6,089 bases of DNA from JBEGTT01 sp041179245 (GCA_041179245.1 JBEGTT010000113.1:1-6089), one strand, 5' to 3'. Counted from the stretch's first letter, positions 1 through 5,912 are shown. Program-made: numbers and translations. The notes: generated by a model from the sequence alone, not told the origin.

Positions 1-282
1 TGTATCGAGCAAATTGAACACGCAGCCACCGTATTCAAACTGCATCACTGAACTCGCGACGGAAATGCCCCGCTGCTTTTCGACTTCCATCCAGTCGGAT
101 GTAGCATGACGGCCACTTTTACGAGCCTTGACGGTTCCTGCCATTTGAATGGCCCCACCAAACAGCAGCAGTTTTTCAGTTAGCGTCGTTTTACCCGCAT
201 CGGGGTGAGAAATGATGGCAAAGGTGCGGCGACGCTTAACGTCAGCTTCAATCGCAACGGCCAAGGGAGATGAGGAATCCAT
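1..282 (-). CDS. prfC: Peptide chain release factor 3 (RF3), N-terminal part, runs off the left edge
   Basis: RF3 is a cytoplasmic translational GTPase that recycles RF1/RF2 from the ribosome after peptide release. Only the first 94 codons are present, reading leftward from the ATG at 282. The protein begins MDSSSPLAVAIEADVKRRRT. The GTPase P-loop SHPDAGKT lies at residues 25-32, followed by the RF3-typical stretch FGGAIQMAGTVKARKSGRHA (41-60), SDWMEVEKQRGIS (62-74, switch I/G2 region) and the first two residues of the DTPGH G3 motif (D93, T94) at the window edge. The pattern separates RF3 from EF-G, LepA and TypA. The start fits the family, because about ten residues normally precede the KRRTFAIISHPDAGK block and here there are about fifteen. 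No good Shine-Dalgarno is visible upstream, and a small inverted repeat sits there instead. The gene is divergent from metY. The family call is very secure; the exact start is slightly less so. Confidence 0.96.
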   Translation of the reverse strand, partial: MDSSSPLAVAIEADVKRRRTFAIISHPDAGKTTLTEKLLLFGGAIQMAGTVKARKSGRHATSDWMEVEKQRGISVASSVMQFEYGGCVFNLLDT

Positions 283-287
283 GGACT

Positions 288-302
288 GCCCAAAAAGTGG
301 GC
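288..302 (-). repeat. Small inverted repeat just upstream of the prfC start
   Basis: A perfect 5-bp inverted repeat, GCCCA at 288-292 and TGGGC at 298-302, is separated by a 5-base loop. On the prfC transcript it would form a GC-rich hairpin ending 5 bases before the ATG, exactly where the ribosome binding site should be. No conventional GGAGG-type site is present there. It could dampen prfC translation or be chance; the stem is short. Confidence 0.35.
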
Positions 303-342
303 GAGGTTACCACAGGCCAAGATAGCGGGCTAAACTGGCGGT

Positions 343-348
343 TTTATA
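343..348 (-). promoter_or_regulatory. Candidate -10 element for prfC, overlapping the metY -10
   Basis: On the minus strand the same AT-rich patch reads TATAAA (348 down to 343), four bases of which are shared with the plus-strand TATAAT. It would give prfC a leader of roughly 50 bases. No clear -35 is visible at the correct distance. Near-symmetric -10 elements can direct transcription both ways, so one open complex site may serve both genes. This is inference from sequence only. Confidence 0.3.
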
Positions 349-350
349 AT
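345..350 (+). promoter_or_regulatory. Candidate sigma70 -10 element for metY-rlhA
   Basis: TATAAT is a perfect -10 hexamer in the 88-bp prfC/metY spacer. The region 16-18 bp upstream (about 321-328) shows no recognisable TTGACA. Transcription would start near 357, giving a very short leader of about 14 bases that begins at the GAGAG ribosome binding site (357-361, 9 bases before the metY ATG). The site is supported by the perfect hexamer and its position, and weakened by the missing -35. Confidence 0.45.
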
Positions 351-370
351 GATGACGAGAGACAAAAACC

Positions 371-1654
371 ATGAAGATTGAAACGATCGCCGTCCACGGC
401 GGCTACTCACCCGACCCAACCACCAAAGCTGTTGCCGTCCCTATTTACCAGACCACCTCATACGCTTTCGACAGCACACAGCATGGCGCTGACCTGTTCG
501 ACCTAAAGGTTGCTGGCAACATCTACACCCGCATCATGAATCCCACCCAAGACGTACTGGAAAAGCGCGTGGCTGAAATGGAGGGCGGCGTTGCTGCGCT
601 AGCGATGGCCTCTGGCATGGCCGCCATTACGGCTGCGATTCAAACCATCACCGAAGCTGGTGATAACATCATTTCGTCAAGCACGCTTTATGGTGGTACT
701 TACAACCTATTCGCCCACACCCTGCCTCAATACGGCATCGATGTCCGCTTTGCCGATTTTAACGACCCGGCCGCCTTTGAAAAGCTCATCGACGGCAAAA
801 CCAAGGCTGTTTTCTGCGAATCCGTTGGTAACCCACTGGGCAATGTCACCGACTTCGAAAAACTGGCTGAAATTGCGCACAAACATGGCGTGCCGGTCAT
901 TGTTGATAACACCGTTCCATCCCCCTATCTTTGCCGCCCGTTTGAACACGGTGCCGACATCGTGGTGCATGCCCTAACCAAATACCTCGGTGGCCACGGC
1001 AACAGCTTAGGCGGCATCATTGTGGACAGCGGCAAGTTTCCGTGGGCTGAACACAAAACTAAATTCAAACGCTTAAATGAGCCTGATGTGTCTTACCACG
1101 GCGTGATTTATACCGAAGCATTTGGCCCAGCCGCTTATATTGGCCGTGCGCGCGTGGTACCGCTTCGCAACATGGGTGCGGCGATTTCACCGTTCAATGC
1201 ATTCCTGATTCTGCAAGGCATTGAAACCCTAGCGCTACGCATGGACCGCATCTGCACCAACTCACTAAAAATCGCCAAATTCCTGAAAAACCACCCCAAA
1301 GTAAGCTGGGTGAATTACGCTGGACTGGAAGATCACAAAGATTACGCGCTGGTACAAAAGTATATGGGCGGACGCGCTTCTGGCATTTTGAACTTTGGTG
1401 TGAAGGGAACCCACTGTACCGGGCTCGAAGCCGGCGGCAAGTTCCAAGATGCGTTGCAACTGGTCACACGACTGGTCAATATCGGCGACTGCAAAACACT
1501 CGCTTGCCATCCAGCATCCACAACACACCGTCAGCTAACGCCAGAAGAACTGGTGAAGGCCGGCGTTTCTGAAGACATGATTCGCTTGTCCGTCGGGATT
1601 GAGCATATCGATGATCTGATCGCCGATCTGGAACAAGCACTAGAAAAGGCTTAA
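371..1654 (+). CDS. metY: O-acetylhomoserine sulfhydrylase (O-acetylhomoserine thiol-lyase, homocysteine synthase)
   Basis: A PLP-dependent Cys/Met-metabolism enzyme of the cytoplasm that converts O-acetyl-L-homoserine plus sulfide to homocysteine and acetate, the direct sulfhydrylation route to methionine. The 427-residue length is typical of MetY and longer than the roughly 380-400 residues of MetB/MetC/MetZ. Visible fold-type I features are Y52-T53-R54, the phosphate-binding SGMAA (81-85), STLYGGTYNLF (104-114, with Y107 stacking on PLP), VDNT with D179 contacting the pyridine nitrogen, and the Schiff-base lysine K204 in ALTKYLGGHG. The C-terminal HPASTTH (380-386) and R405 in IRLSVGIE belong to the carboxylate-binding end. 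The GAGAG at 357-361 supports the ATG at 371. It is the first gene of a likely operon with rlhA. The partner acetyltransferase metX is not in the window. The main alternative is an O-succinylhomoserine-using homologue, which the length argues against. Confidence 0.93.
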   Translation: MKIETIAVHGGYSPDPTTKAVAVPIYQTTSYAFDSTQHGADLFDLKVAGNIYTRIMNPTQDVLEKRVAEMEGGVAALAMASGMAAITAAIQTITEAGDNIISSSTLYGGTYNLFAHTLPQYGIDVRFADFNDPAAFEKLIDGKTKAVFCESVGNPLGNVTDFEKLAEIAHKHGVPVIVDNTVPSPYLCRPFEHGADIVVHALTKYLGGHGNSLGGIIVDSGKFPWAEHKTKFKRLNEPDVSYHGVIYTEAFGPAAYIGRARVVPLRNMGAAISPFNAFLILQGIETLALRMDRICTNSLKIAKFLKNHPKVSWVNYAGLEDHKDYALVQKYMGGRASGILNFGVKGTHCTGLEAGGKFQDALQLVTRLVNIGDCKTLACHPASTTHRQLTPEELVKAGVSEDMIRLSVGIEHIDDLIADLEQALEKA

Positions 1655-1656
1655 GG
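1653..1656 (+). promoter_or_regulatory. rlhA ribosome binding site overlapping the metY stop codon
   Basis: AAGG starts within the metY TAA (1652-1654) and lies 8 bases before the rlhA ATG at 1665. The overlap suggests that ribosomes finishing metY help initiate rlhA, so the two would be translationally coupled. Confidence 0.5.
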
Positions 1657-1664
1657 CGTACACC

Positions 1665-3662
1665 ATGAGTCTGCTACCTAACCAATTAGAACTGCTAGCG
1701 CCTGCAAAAACGGCTGAAATTGGCCGTGAAGCTATTTTGCATGGGGCTGATGCGGTCTACATTGGTGGGCCAGCGTTTGGCGCTCGCCACAATGCGGGAA
1801 ATAGTATTAGTGACCTAGCTGGGCTAGTCGAATTTGCCCAGCCTTACCATGTGCGAATTTTTGCCACACTCAATACCATCTTGCATGAAACCGAGCTTGA
1901 AAGTGCCCGGAAACAGATCTGGGAACTTTACGATGCGGGGGTAGATGCCCTGATTATTCAGGACATGGGTTTGCTCATGATGGACCTGCCTCCCATCGAA
2001 CTTCATGCTTCGACGCAATGCGATATCCGTAGCCCGGAAAAAGCACGCTTTCTGGCGGATTGTGGATTTTCCCAACTGGTTCTCGCCCGTGAATTAAGTA
2101 TTCCTGACATTCAAGCTATTTCGACTCACGTTGCCGGAACGGATACCGCCCTAGAGTATTTTATTCATGGTGCGTTATGCGTTGCCTTCTCTGGTCAGTG
2201 CTACATCAGCCATGCCCAAACAGGGCGTAGCGCTAATCGAGGTGACTGCTCACAGACTTGCCGTTTGCCCTTTACGCTCACCGATCAAGACGGTGGTGTG
2301 GTTGCCTATGAGAAACACCTGTTGTCGATGAAGGACAACAATCAGAGTGACAACCTGTTGGCGCTAATTAAGGCAGGGATTCGCTCATTCAAAATTGAGG
2401 GGCGTTACAAAGAAGCGCCTTACGTTAAAAACATCACCGCTCACTACCGACAGTTACTCGATGGCATTCTGGAACAGCGAAGTGATCTGGCGCCCGCCTC
2501 CAGCGGAAAATGTACCTACACATTCAGCCCTAATCCCGAAAAAACTTTTCACCGAGGCAGCACGGATTATTTTGCAACCGGGCGAAAAGAGGATATTGGT
2601 GCTTTTGATAGCCCAACCTTTGTGGGTTTACCTTTAGGAGTAGTTACCCGCATCACAGATGACGCGCTAGAAATCGCCACATCAGAACCCATGTCCAACG
2701 GTGACGGACTGAACTACACCCATAAACGCACCGTGTTTGGCTTACAAGCCAACGTCGTTAAATTACTCGGCACGGATGCTGACGGACTACAGCAATGGCG
2801 AATTACCCCTAATGAACCTTTGCATACCCTGACTGGCCTGAAGGTTGGTATCCCGGTCAATCGAAACCGGGATCACGCGTGGGAACTAGCGCTATTAAAA
2901 AAATCCGCTGACCGCCGGATTCCCGTACATCTGACACTGAAAGACAAACGCCCGAATCAGATAACGCTAAGTATCCATGATCGAGAAGGAAATATCGGGC
3001 GCGCCAACATTGAGCACCCGCTAACATCGGCTAACGATACCAACGAAGCCGCCGCACAAAAGCTACGTCAAGGACTGGCTAAGTTGGGAAATACGCAGTT
3101 TGTCGCCATCAATGGCGTAGCAGACATTGAACTCCTGTTAGAAGTACCTTGGTTTATTCCTCCATCAGTATTGAATGCCTTACGGCGTGAAGCAGTAGAA
3201 AATCTTGCTCAAGCTCGTTTGAAAAATTGGCCCCAACCTCAACGTAAACCTGCCATTGCCCCCCCAGTTCCTTGCCCAGAAACTTCGCTGGCTTACCTTG
3301 CCAATATCTACAACTCGAGCGCCAAGCAATTCTACGAACAACACGGCGTTCAACTGATTGACCTAGCTTACGAAGCGCATCAAGAGTCTGGTGAGGTTTC
3401 TCTAATGATTACCAAACATTGTTTGCGTTATTCCTTCAACCTGTGCCCTAAACAAGCCAAGGGAATCCAAGGAGTGATGGGACAAGTACGAGCAGACCCC
3501 ATGACGCTCATCAATGGCAAAGACAAACTCACCCTGCGCTTTGATTGTCGAGCCTGTGAAATGCACGTTCTTGGCAAAATACGTAAATCAGTCTTGCAAT
3601 TGCCGCCAACCACACATACTCCCCCGCCAAAAGAGGCAATGATTCAGTTTTATCGGAAATAG
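1665..3662 (+). CDS. rlhA: 23S rRNA cytidine-2501 5-hydroxylase RlhA (U32 peptidase-like family)
   Basis: This is the 665-residue counterpart of E. coli RlhA (formerly YdcP, about 650 residues), which installs 5-hydroxycytidine at position 2501 of 23S rRNA near the peptidyl-transferase centre. The N-terminal U32 domain (about 1-300) has ELLAPAK (9-15), GADAVYIGGPAFGARHNAGN (27-46) and ELHASTQCDIR (112-122). The complete U32 signature runs from E164 to S182, with C172 and C179; C195 and C199 follow in GDCSQTC. These four cysteines are the expected iron-sulfur ligands. FKIEGRYKE (242-250) and KTFHRGSTDYF (293-303) are strongly RlhA-like. A middle region (about 380-510) matches the place of the DUF3656 domain. 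A C-terminal domain carries a second cysteine set, C586, C594, C628 and C631. The shorter tRNA hydroxylase TrhP (YegQ, about 450 residues) is excluded by length and by this C-terminus. It follows metY by 10 bp. No terminator is evident after it. Older databases may call it a collagenase-like protease, which is probably misleading. Confidence 0.9.
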   Translation: MSLLPNQLELLAPAKTAEIGREAILHGADAVYIGGPAFGARHNAGNSISDLAGLVEFAQPYHVRIFATLNTILHETELESARKQIWELYDAGVDALIIQDMGLLMMDLPPIELHASTQCDIRSPEKARFLADCGFSQLVLARELSIPDIQAISTHVAGTDTALEYFIHGALCVAFSGQCYISHAQTGRSANRGDCSQTCRLPFTLTDQDGGVVAYEKHLLSMKDNNQSDNLLALIKAGIRSFKIEGRYKEAPYVKNITAHYRQLLDGILEQRSDLAPASSGKCTYTFSPNPEKTFHRGSTDYFATGRKEDIGAFDSPTFVGLPLGVVTRITDDALEIATSEPMSNGDGLNYTHKRTVFGLQANVVKLLGTDADGLQQWRITPNEPLHTLTGLKVGIPVNRNRDHAWELALLKKSADRRIPVHLTLKDKRPNQITLSIHDREGNIGRANIEHPLTSANDTNEAAAQKLRQGLAKLGNTQFVAINGVADIELLLEVPWFIPPSVLNALRREAVENLAQARLKNWPQPQRKPAIAPPVPCPETSLAYLANIYNSSAKQFYEQHGVQLIDLAYEAHQESGEVSLMITKHCLRYSFNLCPKQAKGIQGVMGQVRADPMTLINGKDKLTLRFDCRACEMHVLGKIRKSVLQLPPTTHTPPPKEAMIQFYRK

Positions 3663-3684
3663 GATTTATCCATTTTCGGTGAAT

Positions 3685-3714
3685 TTGTTGATTCTTCACT
3701 GTATGTGGCACAAT
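3685..3714 (+). promoter_or_regulatory. Candidate promoter of the OmpA-family gene
   Basis: TTGTTG (3685-3690) and CACAAT (3709-3714) are spaced by 18 bp, and a TG dinucleotide one base upstream of the -10 (TGGCACAAT) gives an extended -10 character. A transcript would start near 3721, leaving a leader of roughly 65-70 bases. The 126-bp spacer between rlhA and this gene otherwise has no terminator-like hairpin. The hexamers are imperfect, so this is a best candidate only. Confidence 0.4.
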
Positions 3715-3731
3715 CGCGGGGTACTTGGCAC
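3706..3731 (+). repeat. Direct repeat TGGCAC x2, 20 bp apart, in the OmpA-family promoter region
   Basis: TGGCAC occurs at 3706-3711 and again at 3726-3731. The repeat period of 20 bp is close to two helical turns, so both copies would face the same side of the DNA. The first copy overlaps the candidate -10 and the second lies just after the predicted start of transcription, a layout compatible with a repressor operator. Six-base repeats also arise by chance. Confidence 0.3.
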
Positions 3732-3780
3732 CTGCAACTAAAAATTCAGCCGAGTTTGTATTGAATCTTTCATTCTTCAA

Positions 3781-3785
3781 GAGGG
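3781..3785 (+). promoter_or_regulatory. Ribosome binding site upstream of two consecutive ATG codons
   Basis: GAGGG lies in front of ATGATG (3789-3794). Counted from the GAGG core (3781-3784), the first ATG is only 4 bases away and the second is 7. The second ATG at 3792 therefore has the more usual spacing. The choice changes the signal peptide by one methionine only and does not affect the mature protein. Confidence 0.6.
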
Positions 3786-3788
3786 AAC

Positions 3789-4442
3789 ATGATGATTACC
3801 AAAACCAAATCCATCGTATTCGCACTGATCGCCGGCCTAGGCATCAGCGCAGGTGTTGCACAAGCTCAAGAACGCGTTTATCTGATTGACTCACGTGGTG
3901 CGGTTGTCAAAGACAACTTCGACCTCTGCTGGCGTACCGGTTACTGGACTCCAGCCGCTGCCGCCAATGACCCAGCAGGCTGCGAATGTGACAAGGGCCT
4001 AATGCCAGCAGGCAAGTGTGATCCAGCAGCTCCAGCTCCAGCACCTAAGAAAGCTGTTGTTAGCGACAAAATCAAGCTAGCAGCAGATGCGCTATTCGAT
4101 TTTGATAAAGCTGTTCTACGCGCAGAAGGCAAAGCTAAGCTGGATGACGCAGCTGCTAAAGCTAAGTCAATTACGTTGGAAGTCATTATCGCCGTTGGTC
4201 ACACAGACCGCATCGGTAGCGATGCTTACAACCAAAAGCTGTCTGAAAAGCGTGCTGCTGCTGTGAAAGCTTACTTGGTATCTAAGGGTATCGAAGCTAA
4301 TCGCATCTACACTGAAGGCAAGGGCGAAAAGCAACCAGTTACTGCTGGCAAGTGTGGCAAGAGCGATAAGAAGACTAAGGCTTTGATTGACTGCCTACAA
4401 GCTGACCGTCGTGTTGAAATCGAGTTTGTTGGCTCTAAGTAA
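3789..4442 (+). CDS. Short OmpA-family outer-membrane/peptidoglycan-anchoring protein (RmpM-like)
   Basis: A 217-residue exported protein expected in the periplasm, tethering the outer membrane or porins to peptidoglycan. A classic signal peptide is visible: lysines at 5 and 7, a hydrophobic core at about 9-20, and an AQA motif at 24-26, so cleavage probably follows A26. There is no room for the eight-stranded OmpA barrel. Instead a short N-terminal segment with C47, C65, C67 and C77 is joined by an Ala-Pro linker (79-86) to an OmpA-C domain (about 93-214). That domain has LFDFDKAVLR (102-111), VGHTDRIGS with D140, and LSEKRAAAVKAYL with R155. The D/R pair, 15 apart, is the usual diaminopimelate-binding pair. 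C189 and C202 probably form the disulfide seen in related proteins, before DRRVEIE. The architecture resembles neisserial RmpM (class 4 protein). Alanine codons are mostly GCT/GCA, suggesting high expression. It is followed by an intrinsic terminator. Confidence 0.9.
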   Translation: MMITKTKSIVFALIAGLGISAGVAQAQERVYLIDSRGAVVKDNFDLCWRTGYWTPAAAANDPAGCECDKGLMPAGKCDPAAPAPAPKKAVVSDKIKLAADALFDFDKAVLRAEGKAKLDDAAAKAKSITLEVIIAVGHTDRIGSDAYNQKLSEKRAAAVKAYLVSKGIEANRIYTEGKGEKQPVTAGKCGKSDKKTKALIDCLQADRRVEIEFVGSK

Positions 4443-4458
4443 TTACTGACAACTCCGG

Positions 4459-4486
4459 AAAGCCCTGCGCGTGCAGGGCTTTTTTT
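4459..4486 (+). terminator. Rho-independent terminator after the OmpA-family gene
   Basis: AGCCCTGC (4461-4468) pairs with GCAGGGCT (4473-4480) around the 4-base loop GCGT, and flanking A/T pairs extend the stem to 10 bp. Six further T residues (4481-4486) follow. It begins 16 bases after the OmpA-family stop codon and reads properly only rightward. The T-tract ends 21 bases before ubiG, so it lies between that gene and the ubiG pair. Confidence 0.93.
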
Positions 4487-4507
4487 ATTCCAGGACCTTA
4501 AGCCACT

Positions 4508-5212
4508 ATGAATACAACTAACGTCGACCCTGCAGAACTTTCGAAATTTAGCGACCTTGCTCATCGCTGGTGGGACCCCGAAAGCGAATTCAAGCCCCTG
4601 CATGAGATCAACCCACTTCGGCTTAACTGGATCAACAGTAGAACACCGCTACAAGGATTACGCGTTCTAGATGTTGGTTGTGGTGGCGGAATTTTGGCCG
4701 AAAGCATGGCCCAGCTTGGTGCGACTGTAACGGGGATTGATCTGGCTGAAAAATCACTAGGCGTTGCCCGGTTACACGGCCTTGAATCTGGGATTAGCGT
4801 TGAATACCAGTCGATTTCAGCAGAAGCACTAGCTAATCAACAACCAGGCTCGTTTGATGTAGTCACTTGTTTGGAGATGTTGGAGCACGTCCCCAACCCA
4901 GCGAGTACCATCAATGCCTGTGCCCGCCTCGTCAAGCCAAGCGGACATGTCTATTTTTCGACGATTAACCGCAATCCCAAGGCCTATCTTTTTGCCATTG
5001 TCGGTGCGGAATATGTCCTGAAAATGCTACCTAAAGGTACGCACTCCTTTGATCGGTTCATCAAGCCTTCTGAATTAACCCGCTGGTCTAGGGAAGCTAG
5101 CTTAGAAGCTGATGAGATGATCGGCTTGCACTACAACCCGCTGACCCAACTTTACACATTAGGGCCAGATACCAGTGTGAACTATCTGGTGCATACCATT
5201 CGCCAGGCTTGA
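4508..5212 (+). CDS. ubiG: Ubiquinone biosynthesis O-methyltransferase UbiG
   Basis: UbiG is a SAM-dependent enzyme performing both O-methylations of ubiquinone synthesis, on the 2-polyprenyl-6-hydroxyphenol and on 3-demethylubiquinol intermediates, at the cytoplasmic membrane face. The 234-residue length is typical. The UbiG-specific N-terminus reads ELSKFSDLAHRWWDPESEFK (10-29) followed by LHEINPLRLNWI (31-42). SAM motif I is VLDVGCGGGILAE (53-65), with acidic D78 in VTGIDLAEKS after the second strand. CLEMLEHVPNP (121-131) and STINRNPKAYLFAIVGAEY (151-169) complete the family pattern, the latter forming the membrane-associated insert. The ribosome binding site is modest: AGGA at 4492-4495, 12 bases from the ATG. 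The gene follows the terminator closely and sits 4 bp ahead of the phosphatase gene, with which it forms an operon. The call is secure. Confidence 0.96.
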   Translation: MNTTNVDPAELSKFSDLAHRWWDPESEFKPLHEINPLRLNWINSRTPLQGLRVLDVGCGGGILAESMAQLGATVTGIDLAEKSLGVARLHGLESGISVEYQSISAEALANQQPGSFDVVTCLEMLEHVPNPASTINACARLVKPSGHVYFSTINRNPKAYLFAIVGAEYVLKMLPKGTHSFDRFIKPSELTRWSREASLEADEMIGLHYNPLTQLYTLGPDTSVNYLVHTIRQA

Positions 5213-5216
5213 AAAG

Positions 5217-5912
5217 ATGACGAACTCGGGAAACAACACATCGTTGCAGCTCATCCTGTTTGATCTGGATGGTACGCTGGTCGATACGGCGCCTGACCTA
5301 GGCGGCACAGTGAACCGAATGCGGCTAGCTGATGGATTAAGCCCGTTACCCATCGAATCCTATCGACCGTCCGTATCCCATGGTGCTAAAGGATTACTAG
5401 AATTTGGCTATGGATTGACACCTGAACATTCGGATTACGCAGCCTATCTTGAGCGTTTTCTGGAAGATTATGAACGCCACATCTGTCACGAAAGTGTGCT
5501 ATTTCCCGGGATAGCAGACCTCCTTTTGCTGATTGAAAACACAGGCCATCAATGGGGCGTGGTGACCAATAAGCGAACTCGTTTTACCCTACCGCTGATG
5601 GAGGCACTGGGCCTCACTCAACGGGCAAGCTGCATTGTTTGCGCCGACACCACCGCAGCACCGAAGCCCTCCCCATTGCCCATGCTGTATGCACTGGAAA
5701 AATCCGGCTGTATCGCCCAGCAAACGATTTATATTGGGGACGATGAAAGGGATGTTCTTGCGGGACGAGCTGCGGCGATGGGAACAGCTGCGATCACGTA
5801 TGGGTATCACAGTTCAGATAGCCACCCAGCCAGTTGGGGCGCTGACAAGTTATTTAACCGCCCAGCGGATATTTCCCACTACCTTAAAGACCTTTGGGCA
5901 GCGGGAAGTTAA
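5217..5912 (+). CDS. mupP: HAD-IA phosphatase of the Gph/MupP group, probably MurNAc-6-phosphate phosphatase
   Basis: A 231-residue cytoplasmic HAD hydrolase with all four motifs: DLDGTLVDTAPDL (16-28; nucleophile D16, acid/base D18), VVTNK (115-119; T117), lysine K150 in APKPSP, and GDDERD (174-179; D175, D179 for magnesium). The cap domain lies between motifs I and II. Such genes are usually labelled phosphoglycolate phosphatase (gph). The position directly after ubiG matches the Pseudomonas ubiG-mupP arrangement, where MupP dephosphorylates N-acetylmuramic acid 6-phosphate for the AmgK/MurU peptidoglycan-recycling route. From memory, WGVVTNK followed by RF (113-123) and TYGYHSSDSHPASWGAD (194-210) also look more MupP-like than E. 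coli Gph-like. I infer MupP but cannot exclude Gph. The ATG lies 4 bp after ubiG with only AAAAG before it, so coupling is likely. A TTG at codon 10 is a less likely start. The last 29 bp overlap convergent ispH. Confidence 0.85.
   Translation: MTNSGNNTSLQLILFDLDGTLVDTAPDLGGTVNRMRLADGLSPLPIESYRPSVSHGAKGLLEFGYGLTPEHSDYAAYLERFLEDYERHICHESVLFPGIADLLLLIENTGHQWGVVTNKRTRFTLPLMEALGLTQRASCIVCADTTAAPKPSPLPMLYALEKSGCIAQQTIYIGDDERDVLAGRAAAMGTAAITYGYHSSDSHPASWGADKLFNRPADISHYLKDLWAAGS
5884..5912. other. Convergent 29-bp coding overlap between the phosphatase gene and ispH
   Basis: The plus-strand phosphatase gene stops at 5912 and the minus-strand ispH stops at 5884, so the last nine codons and stop of each gene lie antisense to the other. 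On the ispH side these codons give VNFPLPKGL, a conserved ending. On the phosphatase side they give a tail beyond the HAD core. No hairpin with a T-tract is visible for either gene here. Confidence 0.9.

Noticed and set aside
283..370. Possible SAM or SAH riboswitch in front of metY
   Set aside because: The spacer is only 88 bp, the predicted leader is about 14 bases, and no multi-helix fold or terminator/anti-terminator is visible.
707..970. Long open frame antisense to metY (and similar antisense frames at 1265-1528, 1824-2075, 3941-4186 and 4307-4603)
   Set aside because: They have no recognisable domain, lie opposite strongly conserved coding sequence, and are explained as shadows of the real genes.
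1665..3662. Reading the U32 protein as a secreted collagenase or virulence protease
   Set aside because: It has no signal peptide, and its length, U32 cysteine signature and C-terminal domain match the rRNA hydroxylase RlhA.
3720..3742. Possible sigma54 promoter (TTGGCAC followed by CTGCAACTA)
   Set aside because: The -24 part matches, but the -12 position reads ACTA where TTGC is needed, so the essential GC is absent.
3529..3780. A minus-strand frame covering the rlhA 3' end and the spacer before the OmpA-family gene
   Set aside because: It has no family similarity I can see, and its spacer portion coincides with promoter-like sequence for the plus-strand gene.
3761..3780. Inverted repeat TTGAA...TTCAA near the OmpA-family ribosome binding site
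   Set aside because: It is AT-only apart from one GC pair per arm with a 10-base loop, too weak to claim a regulatory hairpin.
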